Assembly: GCA_017540285.1 (NCBI GenBank) | Contig: JAFYBI010000088.1 | Span: forward strand, 1 to 6,046 | Reading direction: 5' to 3' | Origin: Clostridia bacterium | GTDB lineage: Bacteria; Bacillota; Clostridia; Oscillospirales; CAG-272 | DNA: 6,046 nt | Shown here: one piece after another, positions 1-6,046 of the stretch | Layout: every line of letters begins with the position of its first letter | How positions within the stretch are numbered: the stretch's first letter is position 1 | The notes under the pieces: generated by a model | Database searches by the model: none | What the model saw: the letters and a program-made list of their open reading frames with translations, nothing else | Told to the model about the DNA's origin: nothing | Translations under genes and position numbers: made by a program

Positions 1-297
1 CGCCTCATCGCCGAAGGGAAGACCGCGGTCACGGAGGAGGACATTTCGGCGAACCTCTACACGAACGAATGCCCGGAACCGGACCTCATCGTGCGGACCG
101 GGGCCGAAATGCGCATCTCGAACTTTCTGCTCTGGCAGGCAGCCTACGCCGAGCTCTATTTCACGGACCGCCTCTGGCCCGATTACACGACGGCGGACGT
201 CGACGAGGCCGTGCGGGTCTTCGCATCCCGGTCGAGACGCTTCGGCGGGCTGGACAAGAATGCTCCGACAACGCAGAACGCATCGGAGGGCAGCTGA
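1..297 (+). CDS. uppS: Undecaprenyl diphosphate synthase (cis-prenyltransferase), C-terminal 98 residues; 5' end outside window
   Basis: UppS adds eight IPP units to farnesyl diphosphate in cis to give the C55 lipid that carries peptidoglycan and other wall precursors; it acts at the cytoplasmic face of the membrane. Only the last 98 residues are in the window, open from base 1 to the TGA at 295-297. They contain the conserved cis-prenyltransferase block: PDLIVRTG, then RISNFLLWQ (window residues 38-46), AYAELYFTD and LWPD. The glutamate in AYAE (residue 51) matches the Mg-binding Glu213 of E. coli UppS. The usual RTGGE-H/Q-RISNF stretch reads RTGAEMRISNF here, so the second glycine is alanine and the H/Q is methionine. 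The last dozen residues are a polar, probably disordered tail. cdsA follows after one base, and its ribosome binding site lies inside this gene, which suggests translational coupling. The identification is very secure; the start cannot be seen. Confidence 0.96.
   Translation, partial: RLIAEGKTAVTEEDISANLYTNECPEPDLIVRTGAEMRISNFLLWQAAYAELYFTDRLWPDYTTADVDEAVRVFASRSRRFGGLDKNAPTTQNASEGS
285..290 (+). promoter_or_regulatory. Ribosome binding site of cdsA
   Basis: GGAGGG lies eight bases before the ATG at 299 and inside the end of uppS. It fixes the cdsA start at 299 rather than at an in-frame ATG at 260, which would only add an Arg-rich leader read from out-of-frame uppS sequence before the first membrane helix. 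Confidence 0.85.
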
Positions 298-298
298 C

Positions 299-1138
299 AT
301 GCTGAAACGAATCCTCACGGCCATCGTCGCCGTCGCGGTCTTTATCCCGATCTGCTGGTTTTCGGACAGATTCGCCGTCTGGCCCGTCGCCATGACGATC
401 CTGTCCGTCGTCGCGGCGTGGGAAATGACGAAGTGCGTCGGAGCGTCGAAGCACATCTCCCTGCTCATCCCGGCGTTTCTCACAGCCATTTTCGTCCCCT
501 GCACGGTCTGGCGTTTCCCTTTTCCCCATAATATGTGGGAAGGTGTGTTCGCCGTGGATGCCGCCTATCTGCTCTGGACCTTCACGGCGGACGTCTTCTC
601 CCGCGGGAAGATCGATTATGAGGTCTCCGCGGCTTCCTTCATGGGGATCTTCTATACCTCCTTCGCCTTTGCCTGCCTCGTCTGGCTGCGGGCGATGACG
701 GGACCGTACCGCTATCTCCTCGTCTTCATCGGACCGTGGGTGTCGGACACCTTCGCGTATCTCACGGGCCGGGCGATCGGGCGTCACAAGCTCATCCCCG
801 AGGTCTCCCCGAAGAAGACCGTCGAAGGCGCCGTCGGAGGCGTGGTCTTCGCCGCGCTGGCCTTCGTGCTCTGCGGCTGGATCGTGAAGCGCTTCTTCGC
901 GCCGTCGCTCTCCGTGAATCTCCTCGTGATGGCGCTCTCCGGCGCGGTCGTCGCGGTCGTCTCCCAGATCGGGGATCTCGCGATGTCCGTCATCAAGAGG
1001 CGGTACGGCATCAAGGACTACGGCAATCTCTTCCCGGGCCACGGCGGCGTGCTCGACCGCTTCGACAGCGTGCTTCTGACCGCGCCGGTCCTGGTGATGC
1101 TCTCGCAGATTCCCGCGCTCTCCGCGTATCTCATATAA
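299..1138 (+). CDS. cdsA: Phosphatidate cytidylyltransferase (CDP-diacylglycerol synthase), 279 aa
   Basis: CdsA is an integral membrane enzyme that condenses phosphatidic acid with CTP to give CDP-diacylglycerol and pyrophosphate, the branch point to phosphatidylglycerol, cardiolipin and other phospholipids. The protein is 279 residues, close to the usual length, and almost wholly hydrophobic, with about eight or nine likely membrane segments starting with residues 5-22. Two family landmarks are present. VSDTFAYLTGR...HKLIPEVSPKKTVEG spans about 148-177. The CDP-alcohol synthase signature covers 230-256: SVIKRR, KD at 239-240, PGHGG at 246-250 and DRFD at 253-256, with the conserved acidic residues D226, D240, D253 and D256. 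The ATG at 299 is one base past the uppS stop and is preceded by GGAGGG. dxr follows after 16 bases. The gene sits in the uppS-cdsA-dxr order common in Firmicutes. No oddities were seen. Confidence 0.97.
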   Translation: MLKRILTAIVAVAVFIPICWFSDRFAVWPVAMTILSVVAAWEMTKCVGASKHISLLIPAFLTAIFVPCTVWRFPFPHNMWEGVFAVDAAYLLWTFTADVFSRGKIDYEVSAASFMGIFYTSFAFACLVWLRAMTGPYRYLLVFIGPWVSDTFAYLTGRAIGRHKLIPEVSPKKTVEGAVGGVVFAALAFVLCGWIVKRFFAPSLSVNLLVMALSGAVVAVVSQIGDLAMSVIKRRYGIKDYGNLFPGHGGVLDRFDSVLLTAPVLVMLSQIPALSAYLI

Positions 1139-1141
1139 GAC

Positions 1142-1145
1142 AGGA
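1142..1145 (+). promoter_or_regulatory. Ribosome binding site of dxr
   Basis: AGGA lies nine bases before the ATG at 1155, within the 16-base cdsA-dxr gap. It is short, but it favours 1155 over the in-frame GTG at 1158, where the spacing would be twelve. Confidence 0.55.
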
Positions 1146-1154
1146 CAGTTTGAT

Positions 1155-2345
1155 ATGGTGAATTTACAGCCGAATCCCGCCCTCCGGGTCCGCTCGGCCT
1201 GCGTGCTCGGTGCGACGGGGTCCGTCGGGATCCAGACGCTCGACGTTCTTTCGGAGCTCGGCATCCCCGCGGAACTGATGACGGCGGGAGAGGGCGCCGA
1301 ACGCTTCGCCCCGCTTGTGAGACGCTTTCGCCCGAAGATCGCCGCGATGGCGACCGAAGAGGCTGCGCGTGAGCTTCGCGACCTGCTCGGAGACGGCGCG
1401 CCGGAGATCCTCTGGCGGCCCGACGAAGTGCTCGACGCCGTGCGGACCACCGGGGCGGACATCATCTTCCATGCCGTCGCGGGGCTCGTCGGTCTGGATG
1501 CGGCGATCGCGGCAGCGGAATCCGGAAAGCGCGTCGGCATGGCGAACAAAGAGGCGATCATCGCGTGCGGGGACCTGATCTTGGCGCGCATGGAGGCCTC
1601 CGGCGGGGAACTGATCCCCGTCGACAGCGAGCACAGCGCGATCTACCGCTGCCTCGAAGGGCGGGATATCCGCGATCTGCGGCGCATCCTGCTCACGGCG
1701 TCGGGAGGACCGTTCTTCGGCCGGACGGCGGAGGAGCTGAAATCCGTCACGGCGGCGGAAGCCCTCGCCCATCCGACCTGGAAAATGGGGAAGAAGATCA
1801 CCGTCGACTCCGCGACCCTCATGAACAAGGGCTTCGAGATCATCGAGGCCGTGCGGCTGTTCGGCGTCCCCGAGGACCGCGTCGACGTCCTCATCCACCG
1901 GCAGAGCGTCGTGCATTCGATGGTCGAGTGGAACGACAACACCCTCCTCGCCCAGATGGGACGCCCGGACATGCGCGACTGCATCCGCTACGCCGTGACC
2001 GCGCCCCACGCCGCGCCGGTCAGCCATCCGCCGCTCGATCTCGCCGCGATGGGCTCGCTCACCTTCGCCGAACCCGACACGACGGCGTTCCCCCTCCTCG
2101 AAGCGGCCCGCGAAGCCCTGAGGATGGGCGGGACCGCGCCTGCCGGACTCATCGCCGCGGATGAGGAAGCGGTCGACGCGTTCCTCGCCGGACAAATCGG
2201 CTTTTCGGATATCGCCGCGGCCGTCACGGAAACGCTCGGCCGGATCCCGGCTCTCACTGAAATAAACACGGAAACGGCGGCATATACTGTCGGAGAAGCC
2301 CGACGCATCGCCCGCCGTCAGATCGAACTCATGCAAAGGATGTGA
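1155..2345 (+). CDS. dxr: 1-deoxy-D-xylulose 5-phosphate reductoisomerase, 396 aa
   Basis: Dxr (IspC) is the soluble enzyme that rearranges and reduces DXP to 2-C-methyl-D-erythritol 4-phosphate using NADPH and a divalent metal. It is the first committed step of the MEP isoprenoid pathway and the target of fosmidomycin. The protein is full length (E. coli 398 aa). It has the NADPH-binding GATGSVG at 19-25, the AGLVGLDA and MANKEAI blocks at 109-135, the metal ligands in PVDSEHSAI (D157, E159), and TASGGPF at 181-187. WKMGKKITVDSATLMNKG follows at 209-226, with S219, N224, K225 and E228 matching substrate and metal residues of the E. coli enzyme. HRQSVVHSMVEW (248-259) and the C-terminal helical domain complete it. 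The ATG at 1155 has an AGGA nine bases upstream; GTG at 1158 is a weaker alternative. Its TGA (2343-2345) lies inside the ribosome binding site of rseP, so the two are probably translationally coupled. It works in the same pathway as ispG, two genes downstream. Confidence 0.99.
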   Translation: MVNLQPNPALRVRSACVLGATGSVGIQTLDVLSELGIPAELMTAGEGAERFAPLVRRFRPKIAAMATEEAARELRDLLGDGAPEILWRPDEVLDAVRTTGADIIFHAVAGLVGLDAAIAAAESGKRVGMANKEAIIACGDLILARMEASGGELIPVDSEHSAIYRCLEGRDIRDLRRILLTASGGPFFGRTAEELKSVTAAEALAHPTWKMGKKITVDSATLMNKGFEIIEAVRLFGVPEDRVDVLIHRQSVVHSMVEWNDNTLLAQMGRPDMRDCIRYAVTAPHAAPVSHPPLDLAAMGSLTFAEPDTTAFPLLEAAREALRMGGTAPAGLIAADEEAVDAFLAGQIGFSDIAAAVTETLGRIPALTEINTETAAYTVGEARRIARRQIELMQRM

Positions 2346-2346
2346 T
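2336..2346 (+). promoter_or_regulatory. Extended Shine-Dalgarno sequence of rseP, overlapping the dxr stop codon
   Basis: AAGGATGTGAT matches the ideal anti-SD complement AAGGAGGTGAT at 10 of 11 positions, and it is by far the longest match among the five gene starts in the window. Its core (2338-2342) ends seven bases before the ATC at 2350. The dxr TGA lies within it, so a ribosome ending dxr would stop on this site. The site matters because the frame that follows has no ordinary start codon nearby, so it is the main evidence that rseP translation starts at 2350. Confidence 0.8.
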
Positions 2347-2349
2347 CGT

Positions 2350-3390
2350 ATCAACATCGGAACGATCCTGCTTGCCCTGCTCATTTTCGGATTCCTCATT
2401 TTCATCCATGAGTCCGGGCACTATCTCACCGCGCGTCTCTTTCACGTCACCGTACAGGAGTTCTCCATCGGCATGGGGCCGAAGCTCCTCACGCGCGTCT
2501 CGAAGAAGACGGGAATCTCCTACTCCCTGCGCGCCCTGCCCATCGGCGGGTTTGTGGCGATGGAAGGGGAGGACGAGGATTCCGAAGACCATAATGCCTT
2601 CCGCAACAAGCCCGTCTGGCAGCGCATCATCATCACCGCCGCCGGGGCAGCCATGAATATCCTCGTCGGCATGCTCGTCATGCTGATCCTCGTCTCGACG
2701 ATGAAGATCCTGCCGTCAAATACGATCGGCGCGTTCGTCCCGGATGAGGACGGGGTCTGCTACGCCGAAGCCGGAGGCCTCGAGATCGGGGACAAAATCG
2801 TCGCCGTGAACGGCTCCCGCACGCACATCGCGAACGAGGTCGTCTATCAGATCATGCGTAACGGCCTGAGTCCGCTCGATATCACCGTGGTCCGGAACGG
2901 CGAAACCGTCGTCGTCGAGGATGTGCTCTTCCCGACCTTCACCGAGGGCGGCACCCGCTTCGGGACGGTCGACTTCAAGGTCATGCCCGAGACGATCACG
3001 CCCGGGGTCGTCCTGAAGCACGCCTTCTACCGCTCGACCTCGACGATCCGCATGATCTGGGAATCCCTCTTCGATCTCATCCGCGGACGGTACGGCATGG
3101 AGAGCATCTCCGGCCCCGTCGGCGTCACCAAAGCCCTCGGAGAGGCGGCGGAACAGGGCGCGACGGACCTCGTGTACCTCGCCGTCGTGATTTCGATGAA
3201 TCTCGGCGTGATGAACCTTCTGCCCCTGCCCGCGCTTGACGGCGGACGTCTCCTCTTCCAGTTCATCGAATTGATCCGGGGCAAGCCCGTCCGCGCGGAA
3301 TTCGAAGGCTACGTCCACTTTGCGGGGCTTGTCGTTCTCATGATCCTCATGGCGGTCGTCGCCGTGAAGGACGTCATCAGTCTGCTCTGA
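2350..3390 (+). CDS. rseP: RseP/RasP-type site-2 intramembrane zinc metalloprotease, 346 aa, apparent ATC start
   Basis: This M50-family protease cuts within the membrane. In Bacteria it removes anti-sigma factors already clipped at site 1 and clears leftover signal peptides. From 2350 the protein begins with a hydrophobic helix holding the zinc motif HESGH at residues 20-24. It then has FSIGMGPKL (38-46) and RALPIGGFVAMEGE (61-74), a second helix with AAGAAMN (97-103, in place of the more usual AGPxxN), a single PDZ domain at roughly 126-191 (AGGLEIGDKIVAVNG), SGPVGVTK at 254-261, and the third zinc-ligand region NLLPLPALDGG at 289-299 (D297). The length of 346 suits the short, single-PDZ Gram-positive form. 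The start is odd: no ATG, GTG or TTG occurs in frame from the stop at 2263 to an ATG at 2473, which would lose HESGH. ATC at 2350 sits seven bases after a near-perfect ribosome binding site and puts HExxH at the normal distance. The function is very secure; the start is probable. ispG follows after 23 bases. Confidence 0.93.
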   Translation: MNIGTILLALLIFGFLIFIHESGHYLTARLFHVTVQEFSIGMGPKLLTRVSKKTGISYSLRALPIGGFVAMEGEDEDSEDHNAFRNKPVWQRIIITAAGAAMNILVGMLVMLILVSTMKILPSNTIGAFVPDEDGVCYAEAGGLEIGDKIVAVNGSRTHIANEVVYQIMRNGLSPLDITVVRNGETVVVEDVLFPTFTEGGTRFGTVDFKVMPETITPGVVLKHAFYRSTSTIRMIWESLFDLIRGRYGMESISGPVGVTKALGEAAEQGATDLVYLAVVISMNLGVMNLLPLPALDGGRLLFQFIELIRGKPVRAEFEGYVHFAGLVVLMILMAVVAVKDVISLL

Positions 3391-3395
3391 ATGCG

Positions 3396-3404
3396 AAGGA
3401 AAGG
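3396..3404 (+). promoter_or_regulatory. Ribosome binding site of ispG
   Basis: The purine run AAGGAAAGG in the 23-base rseP-ispG gap offers two overlapping cores. The second, AAAGG ending at 3404, is nine bases before the ATG at 3414 and is the better placed. Confidence 0.7.
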
Positions 3405-3413
3405 CAGTTTGGC

Positions 3414-4487
3414 ATGAAAAACTCCCCCTCCCGCACCGTCCGCGCGGGAACCTTGCCGATCGGCGGCGGGCATCCCCTGACCGTCCAGTCCATGACCAAC
3501 GTTCCGGCTGAGGACACCGGGCGCTCCGTCGCGCAGATCCTCGCCCTGGAGAAGGCCGGCTGTGACATCGTGCGGCTCGCGGTCCCCTCGGAACGGGCGG
3601 CGGCGGTCTTCCGGGCTGCCAAGGAAGCAGGCGCGAAGGTCCCCCTCGTCGCGGACATTCATTTCGATTACCGCCTTGCCATCGCCGCGGTCCGGGGAGG
3701 CGCGGACAAGATCCGCATCAACCCCGGCAACATCGGCGAGCGGTGGAAGGTCAGGGAAGTGGCGGACGCCTGCCGCGCGGCGGGTCTGCCCATCCGCATC
3801 GGCGTCAACGGCGGCTCGCTGGACCGGCGGATCCTCGAGAAATACGGCGCGCCGACGGGAGAAGCCCTCGCGCAGTCCGCCCTGGAGGAGGCGTCGGTCC
3901 TCGAAGACTGCGGCTTCTCCGATATCGTGATCTCCATCAAGTCCTCCTCGATCCGGGAAACGCTCGCCGCCAACCGTCTCGTGCGGGAGAGGTCTGACTA
4001 CCCCCTGCATCTCGGCGTCACGGAAGCGGGGGACGCTTATTCGGGCCTTGTGAAGAACGCCGTCGGCATCGGTGCGCTCCTCGCGGAGGGCATCGGCGAC
4101 ACGCTCCGGGTCTCCCTCACCGCCGATCCGCTCGAAGAGGTCCGGGCCGGACGCGAGATCCTGCGTTCGCTCGGCATGGATCCCCGCGGCGTCATCGAGG
4201 TGATCTCCTGTCCCACCTGCGGGCGCACGAAGATCGATCTCATCGGCCTGGAAAAGCGCTTCAAGGACGCGATCCGGGACCTCGACCCGCGCGGGAAGCA
4301 TCTGCGCGTCGCCGTCATGGGATGCGTCGTCAACGGTCCCGGCGAGGCGAAGGAAGCCGATTTCGGGATTGCGGGCGGTGACGGCTGCTGCGTCTTTTTC
4401 AAGAAAGGCGAAAAGCAGGAGAAGCTCTCGGAGGACGAAGCCCTTCTGCGCCTCGTCGAGGAGACCCGCCGCACCGTCGGCACATAA
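3414..4487 (+). CDS. ispG: 4-hydroxy-3-methylbut-2-enyl diphosphate synthase (4Fe-4S), 357 aa
   Basis: IspG (GcpE) is a cytoplasmic iron-sulfur enzyme that reductively opens the ring of 2-C-methyl-D-erythritol 2,4-cyclodiphosphate to give HMB-PP, the penultimate step of the MEP pathway; electrons come from ferredoxin or flavodoxin. The N-terminal TIM-barrel domain shows VQSMTNV (24-30), ADIHFDYRLA (80-89), KIRINPGNIG (99-108), GVNGGSL (130-136) and SIKSS (174-178). The C-terminal cluster domain has SCPTCGRT (C266, C269) and MGCVVNGPGEA (C304, E311), matching the three cysteine and one glutamate cluster ligands of E. coli IspG, followed by ADFGIAGG. The length fits the compact two-domain bacterial form (E. 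coli 372 aa) without the extra domain of plant enzymes. ATG at 3414 has AAGGAAAGG upstream. Placement between rseP and polC is familiar in Clostridia and puts it in the same transcript as dxr. No missing residues were seen. Confidence 0.99.
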   Translation: MKNSPSRTVRAGTLPIGGGHPLTVQSMTNVPAEDTGRSVAQILALEKAGCDIVRLAVPSERAAAVFRAAKEAGAKVPLVADIHFDYRLAIAAVRGGADKIRINPGNIGERWKVREVADACRAAGLPIRIGVNGGSLDRRILEKYGAPTGEALAQSALEEASVLEDCGFSDIVISIKSSSIRETLAANRLVRERSDYPLHLGVTEAGDAYSGLVKNAVGIGALLAEGIGDTLRVSLTADPLEEVRAGREILRSLGMDPRGVIEVISCPTCGRTKIDLIGLEKRFKDAIRDLDPRGKHLRVAVMGCVVNGPGEAKEADFGIAGGDGCCVFFKKGEKQEKLSEDEALLRLVEETRRTVGT

Positions 4488-4532
4488 GCCATCGACTTGT
4501 TTGAATACGGACAGAAATACAGGAACAGCACT
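4488..4532 (+). other. Spacer between ispG and polC
   Basis: At 45 bases this is the longest gap in the window and is richer in A and T than the genes. I see no hairpin followed by a T-run, and no convincing -35/-10 pair: TTGTTT and TTGAAT occur near 4497-4506, but no -10-like hexamer lies 16-18 bases after either. polC is therefore most simply co-transcribed with ispG. Confidence 0.6.
4521..4524 (+). promoter_or_regulatory. Ribosome binding site of polC
   Basis: AGGA lies eight bases before the ATG at 4533. It supports that start over an in-frame TTG at 4497, which has no Shine-Dalgarno sequence in front of it. Confidence 0.65.
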
Positions 4533-6046
4533 ATGTCAGACAAACCAACCCGCTCCCTTTCGGAAATCTTTTCGAAAATCGCGCCGGCCCTCACCGGGGT
4601 GAGCCGCGATCTCTTCCTCGAAGCGACAGACTTCCGTCTGAAGGTCAGCCGGGAAGCGCGGATCGCGGAGGTCAGCTGCCTTCTGCCGCGCCTCTATCAA
4701 AAGCGGGACATCTATGCCCTCGAAGCGAAGATCCGGGATGCCTACGACCTCGCGCAGGTCCGCATCCTCACGCGCTACGATCCCGCTCTTTTTTCAATGG
4801 ATTACATGAGCGAGATCCTCGCGGAAGCCGGACGCGTGGGCGTGGTCTGCAACGGCTTCTTCGACCGCTACGAGCTGGCCGCCGAAGGAGAACGGATCAC
4901 CATCTCGATCCCCTTTTCCCGCGGCGGGATCGGACTGCTCGATCTCGCCCAGACCGCGCGCGTGATCGAAGGGATCCTGTTCAGCGAATTCGGCCTCCGC
5001 TTTGAGGTCTCGATCGAACAGACGAAGAACGCCGACGAGGAACACGCGGAATACCTCTCCCGCCAGCTCGAGCGCCTCAACGCGACCTCCGCCGAGATCC
5101 TCACCCGGTACGAACAGATGGAAGCGGAGCCGCCCGCCGCAAGCGAAGCCGCGCCCGCTGCCCAGGAAAAGGCTGCCCTTCCGCGCGTCGATTCGCTTTT
5201 CGACGGCAGCGCGGAGGCTGCGGATCTCGGAGAGGGCAGGATCCGCTGCGGACGGATCACCTTCGACTGTTCCGCGCCCGAGGTCGTCTTCGGCGAGCTC
5301 TTCCCGATCGAAAACGTCAAGCCCCTCCGGGCGATCCGGCATCCGGAAAAGGGCGCCGTCATCCTCTGCGAGGTCTTCGCCGTCGAACAGAAGGAGACGA
5401 GGCGCGGCGATAAGGTGATGTTCACGATCGCCGTCACCGACCGCGAGGCGTCGATCTATATCAAGATCACCGTTCCGGCAGAGGAAGCAAACGACACCGA
5501 AACGCTCTTCTCGAAGGGGAAGCAGTACGCCGTGCGCGGGACGATCCGGACCGACAAGTTTGACGAAGAGCTTTACATGCAGTTCACCGATATCCTGAAG
5601 GTGAAGGAAGACGCCCGCACGGACCGCGCGCCGGAGAAACGGGTCGAGCTGCATCTGCACACCGTCATGTCCGCGATGGACGCGACGAACAAGGCCGACG
5701 ACATCGTGAACACGGCGTACAGATGGGGTCACCGCGCCGTCGCGATCACGGACCACGGCAATCTCCAGAGCTTTCCCGTCGCCATGCTCGCCGCGGACAA
5801 GCTCGAGGACAAGATCAAGATCCTCTACGGCGTCGAGGCGTACTACGTCGACGACACCGCCCGCGCGGCCTACCGGGGCGAGGACGTCACCTTCGACGAC
5901 GAATTCGCCGTCTTCGATATCGAGACGACGGGCCTCTCCGCCGCGTCGAACAAAATCACCGAGATCGGCGCGGTCATTTTCAAGAACGGCGAGATCCTCG
6001 ACCGCTTCGACACCTTCGTCAACCCCGGCGTGCACATCCCGGAGAA
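4533..6046 (+). CDS. polC: DNA polymerase III PolC-type alpha subunit, N-terminal 504 residues; 3' end outside window
   Basis: PolC is the replicative DNA polymerase of Firmicutes, with its 3'-5' proofreading exonuclease built into the same chain. The window holds about the first third (B. subtilis PolC is 1437 aa), open to the last base. In order: an N-terminal PolC-specific region (about 1-190, the NI and NII parts, including IPFSRGGIGLLDLAQ); an Ala/Pro/Glu-rich linker at about 197-215; an OB-fold region at about 263-354 (VILCEVFAVE, FTIAVTDREASIYIK); the first PHP segment from 370 (VELHLHTVMSAMDA with H374 and H376, AITDHGN with D407 and H408, YGVEAYYVDD with E435); and the start of the inserted DEDDh exonuclease, FAVFDIETTGLS, with catalytic D462 and E464. 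The DIETTG position is some 37 residues later than in B. subtilis, partly because of the linker. ATG 4533 is preceded by AGGA. Polymerase palm, thumb and zinc regions would follow downstream. Confidence 0.97.
   Translation, partial: MSDKPTRSLSEIFSKIAPALTGVSRDLFLEATDFRLKVSREARIAEVSCLLPRLYQKRDIYALEAKIRDAYDLAQVRILTRYDPALFSMDYMSEILAEAGRVGVVCNGFFDRYELAAEGERITISIPFSRGGIGLLDLAQTARVIEGILFSEFGLRFEVSIEQTKNADEEHAEYLSRQLERLNATSAEILTRYEQMEAEPPAASEAAPAAQEKAALPRVDSLFDGSAEAADLGEGRIRCGRITFDCSAPEVVFGELFPIENVKPLRAIRHPEKGAVILCEVFAVEQKETRRGDKVMFTIAVTDREASIYIKITVPAEEANDTETLFSKGKQYAVRGTIRTDKFDEELYMQFTDILKVKEDARTDRAPEKRVELHLHTVMSAMDATNKADDIVNTAYRWGHRAVAITDHGNLQSFPVAMLAADKLEDKIKILYGVEAYYVDDTARAAYRGEDVTFDDEFAVFDIETTGLSAASNKITEIGAVIFKNGEILDRFDTFVNPGVHIPE

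Noticed and set aside
2331..2352. A +1 ribosomal frameshift producing a Dxr-RseP fusion instead of a separate rseP start
   Set aside because: The end of dxr (AGG ATG TGA) has a purine run before a TGA, a little like the RF2 shift site. But the P-site tRNA would have to re-pair from AUG to UGU, which is poor, and the 16S-like site is better explained as the rseP ribosome binding site. A soluble enzyme fused ahead of the first RseP helix would also be unprecedented as far as I know.
161..2405. Two long minus-strand open frames (161-1591 and 1164-2405) opposite cdsA and dxr
   Set aside because: They are Arg/Asp/Gly-rich readings opposite genes with clear motifs. In GC-rich DNA with G/C third positions, stop codons are scarce on the opposite strand, so long empty frames are expected. 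They show no recognisable domain.
2342..2656. GTG-started frame at 2342 as the true start of rseP
   Set aside because: It reads a different frame (MIVSTSERSCL), which is Ser/Pro-rich and has no RseP features; the HESGH helix is in the frame of 2350.
3391..3417. Eight-codon open frame (MRRKGSLA) starting right after the rseP stop and ending in the ispG start codon
   Set aside because: The TGA-ATG and ATGA junctions are neat, but it has no ribosome binding site of its own, its bases are used as the ispG ribosome site, and eight codons in a 23-base gap is easily chance.
4488..4532. Internal promoter for polC
   Set aside because: TTG-containing hexamers are present, but no -10-like hexamer lies 16-18 bases downstream, so there is no basis for calling one.
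3309..6035. Minus-strand open frames opposite ispG (3309-4301) and polC (4794-6035)
   Set aside because: Same cause. The plus strand encodes unmistakable IspG and PolC motifs, and the minus-strand products are low-complexity, charged and lack any family motif.

Overview
The window is a single, tightly packed, plus-strand gene cluster of six genes: uppS (3' end only), cdsA, dxr, rseP/rasP, ispG and the first third of polC. All genes read the same way, and the largest gap between any two is 45 bases. The third codon position is overwhelmingly G or C, so the genome is GC-rich (clearly above 60% by eye). This gene order, with a PolC-type replicative polymerase whose PHP domain carries an inserted DEDDh exonuclease, points to a GC-rich member of the Firmicutes, most likely Clostridia-like. 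A species cannot be named from the sequence alone.

Layout: 1-297 is the C-terminal part of undecaprenyl diphosphate synthase. 299-1138 is phosphatidate cytidylyltransferase. 1155-2345 is DXP reductoisomerase. 2350-3390 is the RseP/RasP site-2 protease. 3414-4487 is the 4Fe-4S HMB-PP synthase. 4533 to the window end is PolC (504 codons present). No RNA gene, mobile element, CRISPR array, terminator or convincing internal promoter was seen, so the cluster looks like one transcript that begins upstream of the window.

The genes form a cell-envelope and isoprenoid module attached to a replication gene. Dxr and IspG are two steps of the MEP pathway, which supplies IPP and DMAPP. UppS uses IPP to build the C55 lipid carrier for peptidoglycan and other wall polymers. 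CdsA makes CDP-diacylglycerol for phospholipids. RseP clips membrane-anchored anti-sigma factors and leftover signal peptides. PolC is the replicative polymerase.

The most notable observation is the start of rseP. The reading frame clearly encodes the first membrane helix and the HESGH zinc motif, but it has no ATG, GTG or TTG anywhere between the upstream in-frame stop at 2263 and an internal ATG at 2473, which lies beyond the catalytic motif. A near-perfect Shine-Dalgarno sequence (2336-2346), overlapping the dxr stop codon, sits seven bases before an ATC codon at 2350. Starting there gives an N-terminus of the usual family length. Either rseP uses a rare AUC start codon, or the base at 2352 is an error or mutation. 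Apart from this the window is a conventional housekeeping region, and no undescribed system was found.
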